NCBI RefSeq assembly: GCF_001050345.1
Contig: NZ_LFMW01000013.1
Location: forward strand, 248,001-312,000
DNA length: 64,000 nt
Source: Pseudomonas fildesensis
Lineage (GTDB): Bacteria; Pseudomonadota; Gammaproteobacteria; Pseudomonadales; Pseudomonadaceae
Direction: 5' to 3'
The notes beneath the pieces are model-generated. The model saw only the letters and a program-made list of their open reading frames with translations. It ran no database searches and was not told where the DNA came from. A program made the position numbers and the translations under genes. Positions 51,827-61,200 of the stretch are shown here, one piece after another. Position 1 is the stretch's first letter, and the number at the start of each line of letters is the position of its first letter.

Positions 51827-53202
51827 AGCGTGTATCTCTTACCTTCCGTTTGAGCATGATGTTTGTCTGTGCAGTGGTAGCTGTGCTGGTTTTAGCAGGC
51901 TTTACCTTCGATGCGTTCAGCAGGCATCACTTCAAAGCGCTCGACCGTCAGGCGATGACGGAAAAGCTCGAATCCATTCGGCAAATTATGGATGGCGAAG
52001 CTGGCTCAGTAGGCTCTTCAGAAGTGGTGTTGCAACTACAAGCTCTCCTTGGTGCTCATCAGGAACTCTCAGCCTCGATTACCACCAAGGGAGGGAAGAC
52101 AATTTTCGCTACACCGAATGCAGTTGGACATCCCCCTACCTACTCTGGTGACCCAGAGAAAGATGTGTGGGAGTGGACGGCTGGAGGCCATACGTACCGA
52201 GGCATGCAGGCCCAAGTTCATTTGGTAAGTGACACCGAGGCATTGACCGCGTGGTTGAGTCTGGACATCACCAGCCATATGCATTTCTTTGAAACTTTAC
52301 GCTGGTGGTTGGTGATTGGGCTGGCTATCAGCGCGTTGGTCAGCGCAGCTTTAGGGTGGCTGGTGGCGCGCAGCGGTTTGAAGCCGGTCGCTCAAGTGAC
52401 GAAAGTAGCGGCTTCGATGTCAGCTGGATCGCTAAAGGAGCGCATTCCGTTCGACTCGGTGCCTCGTGAGCTTGAGAGCCTCGTCTCTTCGTTCAACGCC
52501 ATGCTTGCTCGCCTTGAAGAGTCTTTTGTTCGGCTGTCCAACTTTTCAGCCGATATTGCGCATGAGCTACGAACTCCTATCAGCAATCTGCGTACCCACA
52601 CCGAAGTCATCCTTTCAAAGAAACGTGCGCCGGATACCTATGAAGAGAATCTCTATTCCAACCTAGAGGATCTGAACCGGCTCTCCAGCATTATTGACGG
52701 CATGCTTTTCTTGGCGAAGTCGGACAACGGTCTGGTTCTACCTGCCAAAGAGAAAATCGAGTTACGTTCGGCCGTCGAAAAACTCTTCGAGTATTACCAG
52801 TTACTGGCAGACGACACCGGGGTAAAGCTACAGGTCTCTGGGCACGGCACGGTGTACGGTGACAGGACTATGCTAGATCGGATGATCTCCAATTTGCTGT
52901 CCAATGCGCTCAGGTATACCCCCCATAACTCTACGATCTCCGTGAGAATCGAGCCCGATGGCAACATGATCAACTTGTCAGTGGAAAACCCCGGCGAGGA
53001 GATAGCGGTACAGCATTTGCCCCGGTTGTTTGACCGTTTTTACAGAGTTGATCCTGCACGTAGAGAGGGCGCCACGAACAATGCGGGGTTAGGTTTGGCA
53101 ATCGTCAAATCGCTGGTTGATGTACATGACGGCACCGTTGGATGTGTCTCCAAGGAAGGTTATACGACCTTTATGATCAGCCTGCCCGCCAAAGATTGCT
53201 AA
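51823..53202 (+). CDS. copS: CopS copper-sensing histidine kinase
   Basis: A 459-residue inner-membrane heavy-metal sensor kinase (CusS/IrlS type). TM1 is at about residues 9-31 and TM2 at about 160-182; between them lies a periplasmic sensor with His residues (HHFKALDRQ near 40; SHMHFFET near 152) that could bind Cu. HAMP follows, then HisKA with DIAHELRTPISNLRTH near 247, and the ATPase boxes NLLSNALRYT, ENPGEE and NNAGLGLAIVKSL. Translationally coupled to copR. It phosphorylates CopR when periplasmic copper rises, by family analogy. Confidence 0.93.
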   Translation: MKRVSLTFRLSMMFVCAVVAVLVLAGFTFDAFSRHHFKALDRQAMTEKLESIRQIMDGEAGSVGSSEVVLQLQALLGAHQELSASITTKGGKTIFATPNAVGHPPTYSGDPEKDVWEWTAGGHTYRGMQAQVHLVSDTEALTAWLSLDITSHMHFFETLRWWLVIGLAISALVSAALGWLVARSGLKPVAQVTKVAASMSAGSLKERIPFDSVPRELESLVSSFNAMLARLEESFVRLSNFSADIAHELRTPISNLRTHTEVILSKKRAPDTYEENLYSNLEDLNRLSSIIDGMLFLAKSDNGLVLPAKEKIELRSAVEKLFEYYQLLADDTGVKLQVSGHGTVYGDRTMLDRMISNLLSNALRYTPHNSTISVRIEPDGNMINLSVENPGEEIAVQHLPRLFDRFYRVDPARREGATNNAGLGLAIVKSLVDVHDGTVGCVSKEGYTTFMISLPAKDC

Positions 53203-53216
53203 ACAGCTGCTGCTTT

Positions 53217-54575
53217 CTAACGCAGCAGATGCACTGCCAAACCGGCGAGCGCGCAGGCCATCAGCACCTGGATGACGCCCCGCTTGAGGCGGAACAAAGC
53301 AATTGCCGCTGCAATGGCGATCAGTGCAGAGGGCCAGTCGAGGTTGCCGCCGAAGCCCTTCGGCCAAAGCACGTGATAGCCGAAAAAACACGCCAGATTG
53401 AGGATTACGCCCACCACCGCTGCTGTAATAGCAGTAAGTGGCGCCGTGAACTTGAGTTCGTTATGGGTCGACTCCACCAGCGGGCCGCCCGCAAGAATGA
53501 ACAGAAATGAGGGCAGGAAGGTGAACCATGTCACTAGGGAGGCCGCGACAGCTCCAGCCAGAAACACCTCATCCGCCCCAAACACTTGCGAGACATAGGC
53601 CCCGACAAAGCCGACGAAAGCCACCACCATGATCAGCGGCCCTGGCGTGGTTTCCCCCAAAGCCAGCCCGTCGATCATCTGTGTCGGGGTTAGCCAGCCA
53701 TAGTGACCGACTGCGCCTTGGTAGACATACGGCAACACAGCGTAGGCCCCGCCAAAAGTCAATAACGCCGCCTTGGTAAAGAACCAACTCATCTGGGTCA
53801 ATGTGCCTTCCCAACCAAAGAGCGCGGTCAAAATCCCCATTGGCAAAGCCCATAGCACGGCGCCGATCAATACGAGTGACGCCAGTTTGAGCCAACTGAA
53901 CTGGGCATGTTCCGGGGACGGAGTGTCGTCATCGATCAAGGCTGGGCCGAAGGACTTTTTGGCAGCGCTATGCCCCCCGGTTCTGAACTTCTCCGGAGCC
54001 AAACGCCCTCCGAAATAGCCAATTAACGCTGCCCCCAAGACAATCAGCGGGAAAGGAACATTGAATGCAAAGATTGCTGTAAATGACGCAGCCGCTATCG
54101 CCCACAGCCAATTGTTCTTCAATGCCCGAGAGCCGATCCTATGTGCCGCCTGCACCACGATAGCCGTCACGGCGGGTTTAATGCCATAGAAGAGTCCGGC
54201 CACCACGGGTACTTCACCAAATTCGATGTACACCCACGACAGCGCGATCAGGATGAAAAGTGAGGGCAGCACAAAGAGCACCCCGGCGATCACTCCTCCC
54301 CAGGTTCGATGCATTAGCCAGCCAAGATAGGTCGCCAACTGCTGAGCCTCTGGCCCAGGCAGCAACATGCAGTAGTTGAGAGCGTGTAGGAATCTGCGCT
54401 CGGAAATCCAGCGTCGCCGCTCTACAAGCTCCTGGTGCATGATCGAGATCTGTCCCGCAGGCCCGCCGAAGCTGATGAACCCTAGCTTCAGCCAGAACCA
54501 GAATGCCTCACGCAAACTGATTGGTTCAGGCCTCGACAGATCCTCTTCAACCGCTGATGCAAAAACCTTACTCAT
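53217..54575 (-). CDS. chrA: ChrA chromate transporter
   Basis: A 452-residue inner-membrane efflux protein of the long CHR family, with two homologous halves. The N-terminal half carries FGGPAGQISIMHQELVERR and LPGPEAQQLATYLGW near residues 37-95. The C-terminal half repeats the pattern as LTFGGAYAVLPYVYQGAV and ALGETTPGPLIMVVAFVGF near 270-330. About ten to twelve membrane segments are visible. It exports chromate, and its convergence with copS (14 bp between stops) gives a metal-resistance block. Its ATG overlaps the stop of a remnant gene (54568-54693), so it once lay behind a partner. Confidence 0.93.
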   Translation of the reverse strand: MSKVFASAVEEDLSRPEPISLREAFWFWLKLGFISFGGPAGQISIMHQELVERRRWISERRFLHALNYCMLLPGPEAQQLATYLGWLMHRTWGGVIAGVLFVLPSLFILIALSWVYIEFGEVPVVAGLFYGIKPAVTAIVVQAAHRIGSRALKNNWLWAIAAASFTAIFAFNVPFPLIVLGAALIGYFGGRLAPEKFRTGGHSAAKKSFGPALIDDDTPSPEHAQFSWLKLASLVLIGAVLWALPMGILTALFGWEGTLTQMSWFFTKAALLTFGGAYAVLPYVYQGAVGHYGWLTPTQMIDGLALGETTPGPLIMVVAFVGFVGAYVSQVFGADEVFLAGAVAASLVTWFTFLPSFLFILAGGPLVESTHNELKFTAPLTAITAAVVGVILNLACFFGYHVLWPKGFGGNLDWPSALIAIAAAIALFRLKRGVIQVLMACALAGLAVHLLR

Positions 54576-54693
54576 TGGGTTGCTCCTCTTTCACGAACCC
54601 CGCGAGCAGGCCATCGAAGATTGCAGTTGCAGCTGCCAGCAGATGGTTGTCATGGGTAATGGTTTCGCGCAGCCCTGCAAGCAGCTGCTCCGA
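54568..54693 (-). pseudogene. C-terminal remnant of a gene formerly upstream of chrA, possibly chrB
   Basis: Forty-one codons reading SEQLLAGLRETITHDNHLLA then AATAIFDGLLAGFVKEEQ, with a stop overlapping the chrA start. The DNHLLAAATAIFDGL segment resembles the DDH.ML..G..VYDALYAW end of ChrB-type chromate-resistance regulators. It is preceded by a stop codon, so the N-terminal part is gone. The ChrB assignment is tentative. Confidence 0.4.
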
Positions 54694-55098
54694 TCAAACT
54701 GTCTCCACCGACCTATTGCGAACTAAGCCAAGCTTCCATTTTTTGCAGCTTTCCTAGCTCGAAAAGCTGTGGCGTTCCCAGATCAAACATCGCAAATAAT
54801 CGCCGTTTTTCTGCTTGAGAGGGCAACCATTCAGCGACCTCGACATTGCAGTGCGCGGACTTGCTCAGTGCCCACCTCACAATCATGTCGGATGCGGCTC
54901 GGTAGTGATCCGCCATGTACAGCTGTCGACCTTATACAGACCAGCCGCGCTGTGCCATTCGGTCAGTAACGTCGATGATACCCACGTCGCAAAAAAACTG
55001 GTGGTATCTGGATAATGGATGCCCGCCGTTTCACACGCTGAGCAACATACTTGTGAACACGGGAAACTGTTATCCAATCCTCACCCTGTAACGAACTT
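54694..55098. other. Intergenic region, no gene supported
   Basis: A 67-codon minus-strand frame (54713-54916) has plausible composition but no motif that I recognise and no clear ribosome-binding site. The rest appears to be non-coding flank between the metal-resistance block and the acyl-CoA catabolic locus. Confidence 0.4.
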
Positions 55099-55130
55099 AA
55101 AGCCCGCCTATCGCGGCGGGCTTTTTAATT
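55099..55130. terminator. Bidirectional rho-independent terminator
   Basis: AAAGCCCGCC-TATCGC-GGCGGGCTTTTT: a 7-bp G+C stem flanked by A- and T-runs on either side, 80 bp downstream of the MFS gene on the minus strand. Confidence 0.85.
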
Positions 55131-55204
55131 TTTAGATCCCCGTCCTATCGTAAGACGGCCCACGATGCAGATGCCATCGCTCCTGGTCATATGCAAGGCT
55201 CTCC

Positions 55205-56479
55205 CTACTGCTTTTGCGGATCAAATTGTTTGTCTCGGATGAACAACGCAGGAATCACACCGCAAATAAGGTAAGCAGCACCCATCACTAGAAAACCTAC
55301 GCCAATAGAGCCGTGTGACGCCAGGAAGCCAATGGCAGCTGGTGCGATCGCCGCACCCACTCGGCCTATGTTATAGGCGCCTCCAACCGCCGACCCACGT
55401 AGTTTTGCCTCGAAGCTTTCGGTCATGTACGTCGCATTCACCCCGTACGGAATGCCATACAAAAAGCCAAACACCACCAGCATCCACAGGATGTTTTCCT
55501 GGCTTTGGAACAGCACGATCACCGGCAGAAAAATAGCTGTTCCCAGTGCGCCAAAAGCAAATACGCTTCGACGTCCAATGCGGTCGGCAGCCATGCCTGC
55601 GAGAATTTTGCCGAGGATCATGGCGGTATAGGTGCCTACCATGTAGCCGGTCATGGACTTGAGGCTCATGCCCAGTTCACTTTCCAGATAGGTTGGCATC
55701 CAGTTGTTCACGCCGTAATAGCCGAACTGGAGGAAGCCGGCCGTCAGCGCCCAACAAAAAAACATCCGACGTGCCTGCGGATCACTGAAAATTTGCTTGT
55801 ACATACTCTCGCGTTTGACGACTGCCCCATGACGGATGCCTGCGAGTTTTTCTTTGGCTCGCTCGGCCTGGGCATTGATCCAGGCCTGCGGTTCCTGTAC
55901 GAACCGTTGCATGACCAGAGCAAGTATCACCGGGATAATCGCGATGTAGAAAAGCCAGCGCCAGCCATGGATAGGCAGGATCCAACCAGCCAGCAGGGTC
56001 GCGACGATGTAGCCCACAGACCAGCCGGCCTGCAGGGTGCCAAGCACTGTGGTGCGGTAACGGGTTGGGACGTACTCGGACATCAACGTGTTGCACGCTA
56101 CGTAAAGCGCGCCGATGCCCAATGAAGCCAGGAATCGGACGGTCGCGAACTGCCAATAACTGTGCGTCAGGCCCAGGGCGGCAGTGCCGATGGAGAACAG
56201 CAAAATACTCCAGACCACTGTTTTGACTCGGCCGAACCTGTCACACGCCCAGCCGCCGAAGATTCCGCCAATCGCCATGCCGGCCAGGGTGAAACTACCC
56301 AGGCTGCCGGCCTCGACATGCGTGAGGCCAAACTCAGCTTTCAGGCTATTGAGGCTGTATGACAGCAACATCAAGTCGGCGCCGTCGATCAACAAGCCAA
56401 GAAAACAAAAAATGAACACCAGTACCCAGGTATTGGATTTGGCGTGCGCAGTCGCGCTTGCATGAACAGCAGCGTCCAT
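55205..56479 (-). CDS. MFS transporter, aromatic acid:H+ symporter (AAHS) type
   Basis: A 424-residue inner-membrane carrier with twelve helices. The MFS loop 2-3 motif is GGWACDRFGRVKTVVW near residue 75 and its second-half copy GMAADRIGRRSVFAF near 298. The first helix has DGADLMLLSYSLN, close to the D(G/A)xD motif by which AAHS/PcaK/BenK members carry aromatic or dicarboxylic acids. It is the last gene of the IclR, acyl-CoA dehydrogenase, MFS operon, so it probably imports the acid degraded by this locus. Confidence 0.9.
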   Translation of the reverse strand: MDAAVHASATAHAKSNTWVLVFIFCFLGLLIDGADLMLLSYSLNSLKAEFGLTHVEAGSLGSFTLAGMAIGGIFGGWACDRFGRVKTVVWSILLFSIGTAALGLTHSYWQFATVRFLASLGIGALYVACNTLMSEYVPTRYRTTVLGTLQAGWSVGYIVATLLAGWILPIHGWRWLFYIAIIPVILALVMQRFVQEPQAWINAQAERAKEKLAGIRHGAVVKRESMYKQIFSDPQARRMFFCWALTAGFLQFGYYGVNNWMPTYLESELGMSLKSMTGYMVGTYTAMILGKILAGMAADRIGRRSVFAFGALGTAIFLPVIVLFQSQENILWMLVVFGFLYGIPYGVNATYMTESFEAKLRGSAVGGAYNIGRVGAAIAPAAIGFLASHGSIGVGFLVMGAAYLICGVIPALFIRDKQFDPQKQ

Positions 56480-56537
56480 AGAGGGCCTTACCTTTATTGT
56501 ATTTATTAGGGTGGAGTAGAGCAGGGAAGGGCGTGCC

Positions 56538-57692
56538 TTAGCCTTGAGCGTCGCGAATCATGTTCCGCGCAATCACGATCTGTTGAATCTGGGTAGTGCC
56601 CTCATAAATGCGAAACAGGCGTACATCGCGGTAGAAGCGCTCAATCGCGTATTCGCTGACGTAGCCGGCGCCGCCATGGATCTGCACGCAGCGATCGGCA
56701 ACGCGCCCGCACATTTCCGTGGAGAACATCTTGGCGCACGAGGCTTCGGTGCTCACGTTATGGCCATCATCGCGCTTGCGGGCAGCATCCAGGACCATGC
56801 AGCGGCTGGCGTAGATTTCCGCTTTGCTGTCGGCCAGCATCGCCTGGATTAGTTGGAATTCGGCGATGGGTTTACCGAATTGTTTGCGCTCCAGCGCATA
56901 GCGCAGGGCATCATCGAGCATCCGCTCAGCCGCTCCTACGCTCAAGGCCGCAATGTGCAGGCGGCCTTTGTCGAGGACTTTCATGGCGGTCTTGAAACCC
57001 ACGCCTTCGACGCCGCCAATCAATTGGCTGGCTGGCACGCGAGCGTTTTCAAAGATGACGTCGCAGGTGTGCGCGCCTTTATGGCCCATCTTGTGGTCGG
57101 GCTTGCCCAAGGACACACCGGGTGTACCGCGCTCGACGATAAACGCACTGATACCGCCAGCGCCTTTTATTTCGGTGCTTGTACGAGCCATCACGGTATA
57201 GATGCCGGCATGGGGCGCGTTGGTGATGAAACGCTTGGTGCCATTGAGGATGTAACTGTCGCCATCCCGCACCGCACTGGTCTTGAGCGAGGCGGCATCA
57301 GAGCCGGCATCGGGTTCAGTCAGGCAGAAGGAACTGAGCAGCTCGCCGCTGGCAAGCTTGGGCAGGTAGTGCTGTTTCTGCTCTGCAGTCCCATCCAGGA
57401 GGATACCGATGGAGCCAATCCCGTTGTTGGTGCCGATGTAGGAGCGAAATGCCGGGGATGTGCGCCCCAATTCAAAGGCGATATTCACCTCTTCCTCCAT
57501 CGTCACGCCCAGCCCGCCAAACTCTTCCGGCAGCGTCAGGCCAAACAGCCCCATGGCTTGCATATGCTCGACGATGTCCTGGGGGATCGCGTCGGTGTCA
57601 GCCACCTCATTTTCGCGAGGAATCAGCACTTCACCGACAAATTGGCGAAGTGAATCCAACAAAATCTGCAGGGTTTCGGTATCACGGATCAT
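56538..57692 (-). CDS. Acyl-CoA dehydrogenase
   Basis: A 384-residue FAD enzyme making the 2,3-double bond of an acyl-CoA. Seen: FCLTEPDAGSDAASLKTSA near residues 123-141 (flavin/substrate site), GTKRFITNAP near 153, RKQFGKPIAEFQ near 270-281, and the C-terminal IYEGTTQIQ with catalytic Glu364. Electrons go to ETF, and an etfB begins at 63726 in the sister operon. It is transcribed behind iclR and before the MFS gene. A dicarboxylyl-CoA such as adipyl-CoA is the likely substrate (compare DcaA), inferred from the thiolase and transporter. Confidence 0.92.
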   Translation of the reverse strand: MIRDTETLQILLDSLRQFVGEVLIPRENEVADTDAIPQDIVEHMQAMGLFGLTLPEEFGGLGVTMEEEVNIAFELGRTSPAFRSYIGTNNGIGSIGILLDGTAEQKQHYLPKLASGELLSSFCLTEPDAGSDAASLKTSAVRDGDSYILNGTKRFITNAPHAGIYTVMARTSTEIKGAGGISAFIVERGTPGVSLGKPDHKMGHKGAHTCDVIFENARVPASQLIGGVEGVGFKTAMKVLDKGRLHIAALSVGAAERMLDDALRYALERKQFGKPIAEFQLIQAMLADSKAEIYASRCMVLDAARKRDDGHNVSTEASCAKMFSTEMCGRVADRCVQIHGGAGYVSEYAIERFYRDVRLFRIYEGTTQIQQIVIARNMIRDAQG

Positions 57693-57753
57693 GTGCGCTC
57701 CTAACGCTCGCAGGCGAGCGGTTCTTTTATTAGGGCGCCGTTACTCCGTTGCG

Positions 57754-58620
57754 TCAGCGAGCAGCGGCACCAATGTTGTTAACCATGTTGATCAGCCGCG
57801 GCCCGATATCGTCCATCAGTCGTTCACGCGGCAGTTGAAAACTCGGTCCGCCGCAGTTGAAGGTCAGCAACCCGTACTGCGGATGCAGCAGCGGTACCGC
57901 TACCGAGTTCACGTCGCGATGCCACTCGCCGATCGACAAGCAAAAGCCATAGTCGGCGTAATCTCTGAATGCTCGGTCCAGCCCCTTGCGAATGGTTGGC
58001 CACTGCTCCGATTCACGCTGGCGGATGTGGTCGAGCAAAAACTCCCGTTCGGTTTCGGGCATTGCCGCGAGGCATGCGCGGCCTACCGAGCTCTGTGCCA
58101 GTGGCAAGTAACTGCCGGTCTGGCGGCGCATGGTCATGTTGCCCTGACCCTGAACCACATCCAGGTAAACCATCTGCAGGCGATCGCGGGATGCCATGGC
58201 GACAGCCGCTTGCGCATGATTGGCGAGCTCCTCCATCAACGGATGGGCCACCGTGCGTATCGCCAGGTTCGATAGCATCGCGTAGCCAAAACCCAGCACC
58301 CCAACATCCAGCTGATACTTGCCGGAATGCACTTCTCGTTTCAGGCAGCCTAAGCGCATCAACGTATTGGTCAGGCGAGTCACAGTCGGCTTGGGCAGGC
58401 CCGTCATGCGTGCCAGCTCTTGATTACCCAACACGTTGTCGCGCGGGGTAAAGCAGCGCATCAACTCCAGCCCGCGTGCCAGCGCCGTTACGAACTGGCC
58501 GCTGTTTTCGTCGTCGCTCAATGCGCTGGCGGGGTCAAGCATGCCCATCTTCAGTAACCCGATTTCGTCCGCTCCCGTTGTCGTGTCGGCGGCCTGTTGA
58601 TCTGCTTTGATGCGAGCCAT
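57754..58620 (-). CDS. IclR-family regulator
   Basis: A 288-residue regulator with N-terminal winged HTH (about residues 43-105; LARGLELMRCFTPRDNVLGN, then LARMTGLPKPTVTRLTNTL) and C-terminal effector domain (about 115-280, with SVGRACLAAMPETEREFLL and FCLSIGEWHRDVNSVAVPL). It resembles the PcaR/PobR branch. Two matching palindromes lie between it and the divergent operon (58663, 58824); they are ideal targets for this dimer, giving autoregulation and control of catabolic genes by the pathway acid. Confidence 0.92.
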   Translation of the reverse strand: MARIKADQQAADTTTGADEIGLLKMGMLDPASALSDDENSGQFVTALARGLELMRCFTPRDNVLGNQELARMTGLPKPTVTRLTNTLMRLGCLKREVHSGKYQLDVGVLGFGYAMLSNLAIRTVAHPLMEELANHAQAAVAMASRDRLQMVYLDVVQGQGNMTMRRQTGSYLPLAQSSVGRACLAAMPETEREFLLDHIRQRESEQWPTIRKGLDRAFRDYADYGFCLSIGEWHRDVNSVAVPLLHPQYGLLTFNCGGPSFQLPRERLMDDIGPRLINMVNNIGAAAR

Positions 58621-58662
58621 GGTAGAACCCCCTTTTAAAAAAATGCAAGAAAATAAAACTAA

Positions 58663-58679
58663 GTTTCGCCTGACGAAAT
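58663..58679. promoter_or_regulatory. IclR-type operator, iclR-proximal
   Basis: GTTTCG-CCTGA-CGAAAT: the same half-sites and 5-bp spacer as the site at 58824, with one mismatch. It is 43 bp from the iclR start and probably mediates autorepression and control of the iclR-acyl-CoA dehydrogenase-MFS operon. Confidence 0.72.
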
Positions 58680-58823
58680 TGTATGTGCTGGCGTATTAAA
58701 AACCAAGTGACTTATTTTAAGTTCTTACGGCCGAGTAAATTCTGGGGTTTAAGCGTGTTTTTTCTTTTTCTGTTTACAGGCCTTTACGAGGATACCTATG
58801 ATTGTTATTAATTACGGAATCCA

Positions 58824-58840
58824 GTTTCGTCTAGCGAAAC
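58824..58840. promoter_or_regulatory. IclR-type operator upstream of the enoyl-CoA hydratase operon
   Basis: GTTTCG-TCTAG-CGAAAC is a perfect palindrome 18 bp before the first ATG of the plus-strand operon, in a position where a bound regulator would block or direct polymerase. Confidence 0.75.
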
Positions 58841-58857
58841 AATAATAAGAGGTCGAT

Positions 58858-59643
58858 ATGAACTCCCATCAAGAGCCCGTCGTGCATCTGCACATACAAG
58901 ACGATGCGGTCGCTGTCGTGCGCATTGAACGGCCCGAAGTCAAGAACGCGCTCAACAGTGCCGTACGTGAACAACTGGCCGATATCTTTCGCGCTTTGGC
59001 CGTGAATGGCCGCGTGCGTTCAATCGTCCTCACTGGCGGCGAGCAGTGCTTCGTCGCTGGGGCTGATATCCGCGAGTTTGCTCAGGCCAGCCCCGTCGAG
59101 ATGTATCTTCGCCACACGGAACTCCTGTGGGACGCTATCGCTCGCTGCCCCAAGCCGATCATCGCCGCAGTGAATGGGTTCGCCCTGGGCGGCGGCTGCG
59201 AACTGGCGATGCACTGCGACATCATTGTTGCCGGTCAATCGGCGCGCTTCGGTCAACCCGAGGTCAAGCTTGGCCTGATGCCGGGAGCCGGCGGCACTCA
59301 ACGGCTGATCCGCGCTGTCTGCAAATTCCAGGCCATGCGAATAGCCCTGACCGGATGCCTGGTGCCTGCACCCGAGGCACTTGCCATGGGCATGGTCAGT
59401 GAAGTGGTTAGTGATGAGCTCACACTGCCCCGAGCCCTCGAACTGGCAGCGCAAATAGCCGCGTTGCCGCCTCTGGCCGTCGCGCAGATCAAAGAAGTCA
59501 TGCTGCTCGGTGCCGACCTGCCTCTGGAGAGTGCGCTGGCATTGGAGCGCAAGGCGTTTCAGTTGCTGTTTGATTCCAGGGATCAAAAGGAAGGCGCCAA
59601 TGCGTTCCTTGAAAAACGCAAAGCAACCTTCACTGGAGAATGA
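58858..59643 (+). CDS. Enoyl-CoA hydratase/isomerase
   Basis: A 261-residue crotonase-fold enzyme that hydrates 2-enoyl-CoA. The oxyanion segments are GEQCFVAGADIREFA near residue 60-74 and NGFALGGGCELAMHCDI near 106-122; the catalytic-acid region is GQPEVKLGLMPGAGGTQRL near 130-148, with Glu132 or the equivalent present. First gene of the plus-strand operon, AAGAGG ribosome-binding site, 3 bp before the next gene. Confidence 0.92.
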   Translation: MNSHQEPVVHLHIQDDAVAVVRIERPEVKNALNSAVREQLADIFRALAVNGRVRSIVLTGGEQCFVAGADIREFAQASPVEMYLRHTELLWDAIARCPKPIIAAVNGFALGGGCELAMHCDIIVAGQSARFGQPEVKLGLMPGAGGTQRLIRAVCKFQAMRIALTGCLVPAPEALAMGMVSEVVSDELTLPRALELAAQIAALPPLAVAQIKEVMLLGADLPLESALALERKAFQLLFDSRDQKEGANAFLEKRKATFTGE

Positions 59644-59646
59644 CCC

Positions 59647-61176
59647 ATGGCACGTGAAATCAAACGGATGGCTGTCGTGGGCGCGGGTGTCATGGGGACG
59701 GGTATTGCTCAGATAGCGGCCCAGGCCGGTGTTGAGGTCATGCTGTTCGACAACCGTGAAGGCGCCGCGCAGACCGCTCGCGAAAACCTGCAACAGACCC
59801 TGGACAAGTTGGTAGCCAAAGGCAAAATCTCGGCCAGTGATGCCCAGGCAACCCTTGAGCGCCTGCGTGTTGCCAGCGCATTGACTGATCTCAGCGATGT
59901 TGACCTGGTGGTCGAAGCCATCATTGAACGCCTTGATGCCAAGCAAGCCTTGCTCGCCCAGCTTGAGGCCGTCGTTCGCGACGATTGTATTCTTGCCACC
60001 AATACTTCTTCGCTCTCGGTCACCAGCATCGCTCGCGAGTGCCGCAAGCCTGAACGTGTGGCGGGGTTTCACTTTTTCAATCCGGTGCCGCTGATGAAGG
60101 TGGTGGAGGTCATTGATGGCCTGGCCAGTGACCCTGGCGTCGGTGACAGCCTGCAGGCATTGGCCACGAGGATGGGGCACCGCGGGATCCGCGCCAAAGA
60201 CACCCCCGGCTTCATCATCAACCACGCGGGGCGCGCTTACAGCACCGAAGCCTTACAGATACTCAAGGAAGGCGTGACCGAGCCCGCCGAGATCGATCGC
60301 ATTCTGCGCGAAGGCCTGGGTTTTCGCATGGGCCCGCTGGAGCTGTTCGACCTGACGGCACTGGATGTATCCCACCCAGTGATCGAGTCTATTTATAACC
60401 AGTTCTACCAGGAACCCCGTTATCGTCCTGCCGCGCTGACCCGCCAAATGCTTGAGGCTGGCTATGTGGGGCGTAAGGTGGGGCGTGGTTTTTACCGCTA
60501 TGCCAACGGCCAAATGGTCGACGTGCCGCAACCCCAGTCCGTGCCCGTCGTAGAGGCTATGCCACCGGTGTGGTTGGGTACCGAAAACGATGCCGACCGT
60601 GCCAGCCTCCGCGCATTGTTGGAACGACTGGGCGCCCAGGTAGAGCAGGGCAGCACTCCTTCTGACGCTGCGCTTTGCCTGTTGGCGCCCTATGGCGTTG
60701 ACGCGACAAACGCGGCGCAACGTTTTGGCGTAGACCCGACGCGCACGGTGTGCATTGACCCTCTGCTGGATTGCACGCGCTACCGCACGCTGATGATCAC
60801 ACCGGCGACCCGCACTGATATGCGCCATGCCGCCCATGCACTGTTGGCTCGCGACGGTGTGGGCGTCAGTGTGATCAATGACAGCGTCGGCTTCGTCGCT
60901 CAGCGGGTATTGGCGCTAATCGTCAACCTGGCGGGCGATATCGTCCAGCAGCGCATTGCCAGCGTTGAAGACCTGGATGAAGGCGTGCGCCGTGGGCTGG
61001 GTTACCCGCAAGGCCCGCTGGCCTGGGGCGACAGTGTCGGCCCCCAACGTTTGCTGACCATCCTCGAGCGCATGACCGATCTGACCGGCGACCCGCGTTA
61101 TCGCCCCGGCCCCTGGCTGCGCCGTCGCGCGGCCCTGGGCCTATCGCTGTGCCACCCAGAACCGACACTGACCTGA
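59647..61176 (+). CDS. 3-hydroxyacyl-CoA dehydrogenase, PaaH/DcaH-like
   Basis: A 509-residue NAD enzyme oxidising 3-hydroxyacyl-CoA to 3-oxoacyl-CoA. The NAD loop GAGVMGTGIAQIAAQAG is at about residues 12-28, and the catalytic His-Glu pair is in FHFFNPVPLMKVVEVI near 141-156. Two C-terminal dimerisation domains follow (about 185-285 and 395-490), as in the long PaaH/HbdH2 type used for 3-hydroxyadipyl-CoA. The length and thiolase partner favour a dicarboxylyl-CoA substrate. Confidence 0.92.
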   Translation: MAREIKRMAVVGAGVMGTGIAQIAAQAGVEVMLFDNREGAAQTARENLQQTLDKLVAKGKISASDAQATLERLRVASALTDLSDVDLVVEAIIERLDAKQALLAQLEAVVRDDCILATNTSSLSVTSIARECRKPERVAGFHFFNPVPLMKVVEVIDGLASDPGVGDSLQALATRMGHRGIRAKDTPGFIINHAGRAYSTEALQILKEGVTEPAEIDRILREGLGFRMGPLELFDLTALDVSHPVIESIYNQFYQEPRYRPAALTRQMLEAGYVGRKVGRGFYRYANGQMVDVPQPQSVPVVEAMPPVWLGTENDADRASLRALLERLGAQVEQGSTPSDAALCLLAPYGVDATNAAQRFGVDPTRTVCIDPLLDCTRYRTLMITPATRTDMRHAAHALLARDGVGVSVINDSVGFVAQRVLALIVNLAGDIVQQRIASVEDLDEGVRRGLGYPQGPLAWGDSVGPQRLLTILERMTDLTGDPRYRPGPWLRRRAALGLSLCHPEPTLT

Positions 61177-61200
61177 CCTTTCAACGCTTAGGAAACTGCC

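Noticed and set aside
56853..57653. 266-codon plus-strand open frame opposite the acyl-CoA dehydrogenase
   Set aside because: Antisense of a gene with all family motifs; no ribosome-binding site or domain.
59020..60225. 401-codon minus-strand open frame across the hydratase and dehydrogenase genes
   Set aside because: It spans two conserved plus-strand genes and their junction and has no recognisable domain.
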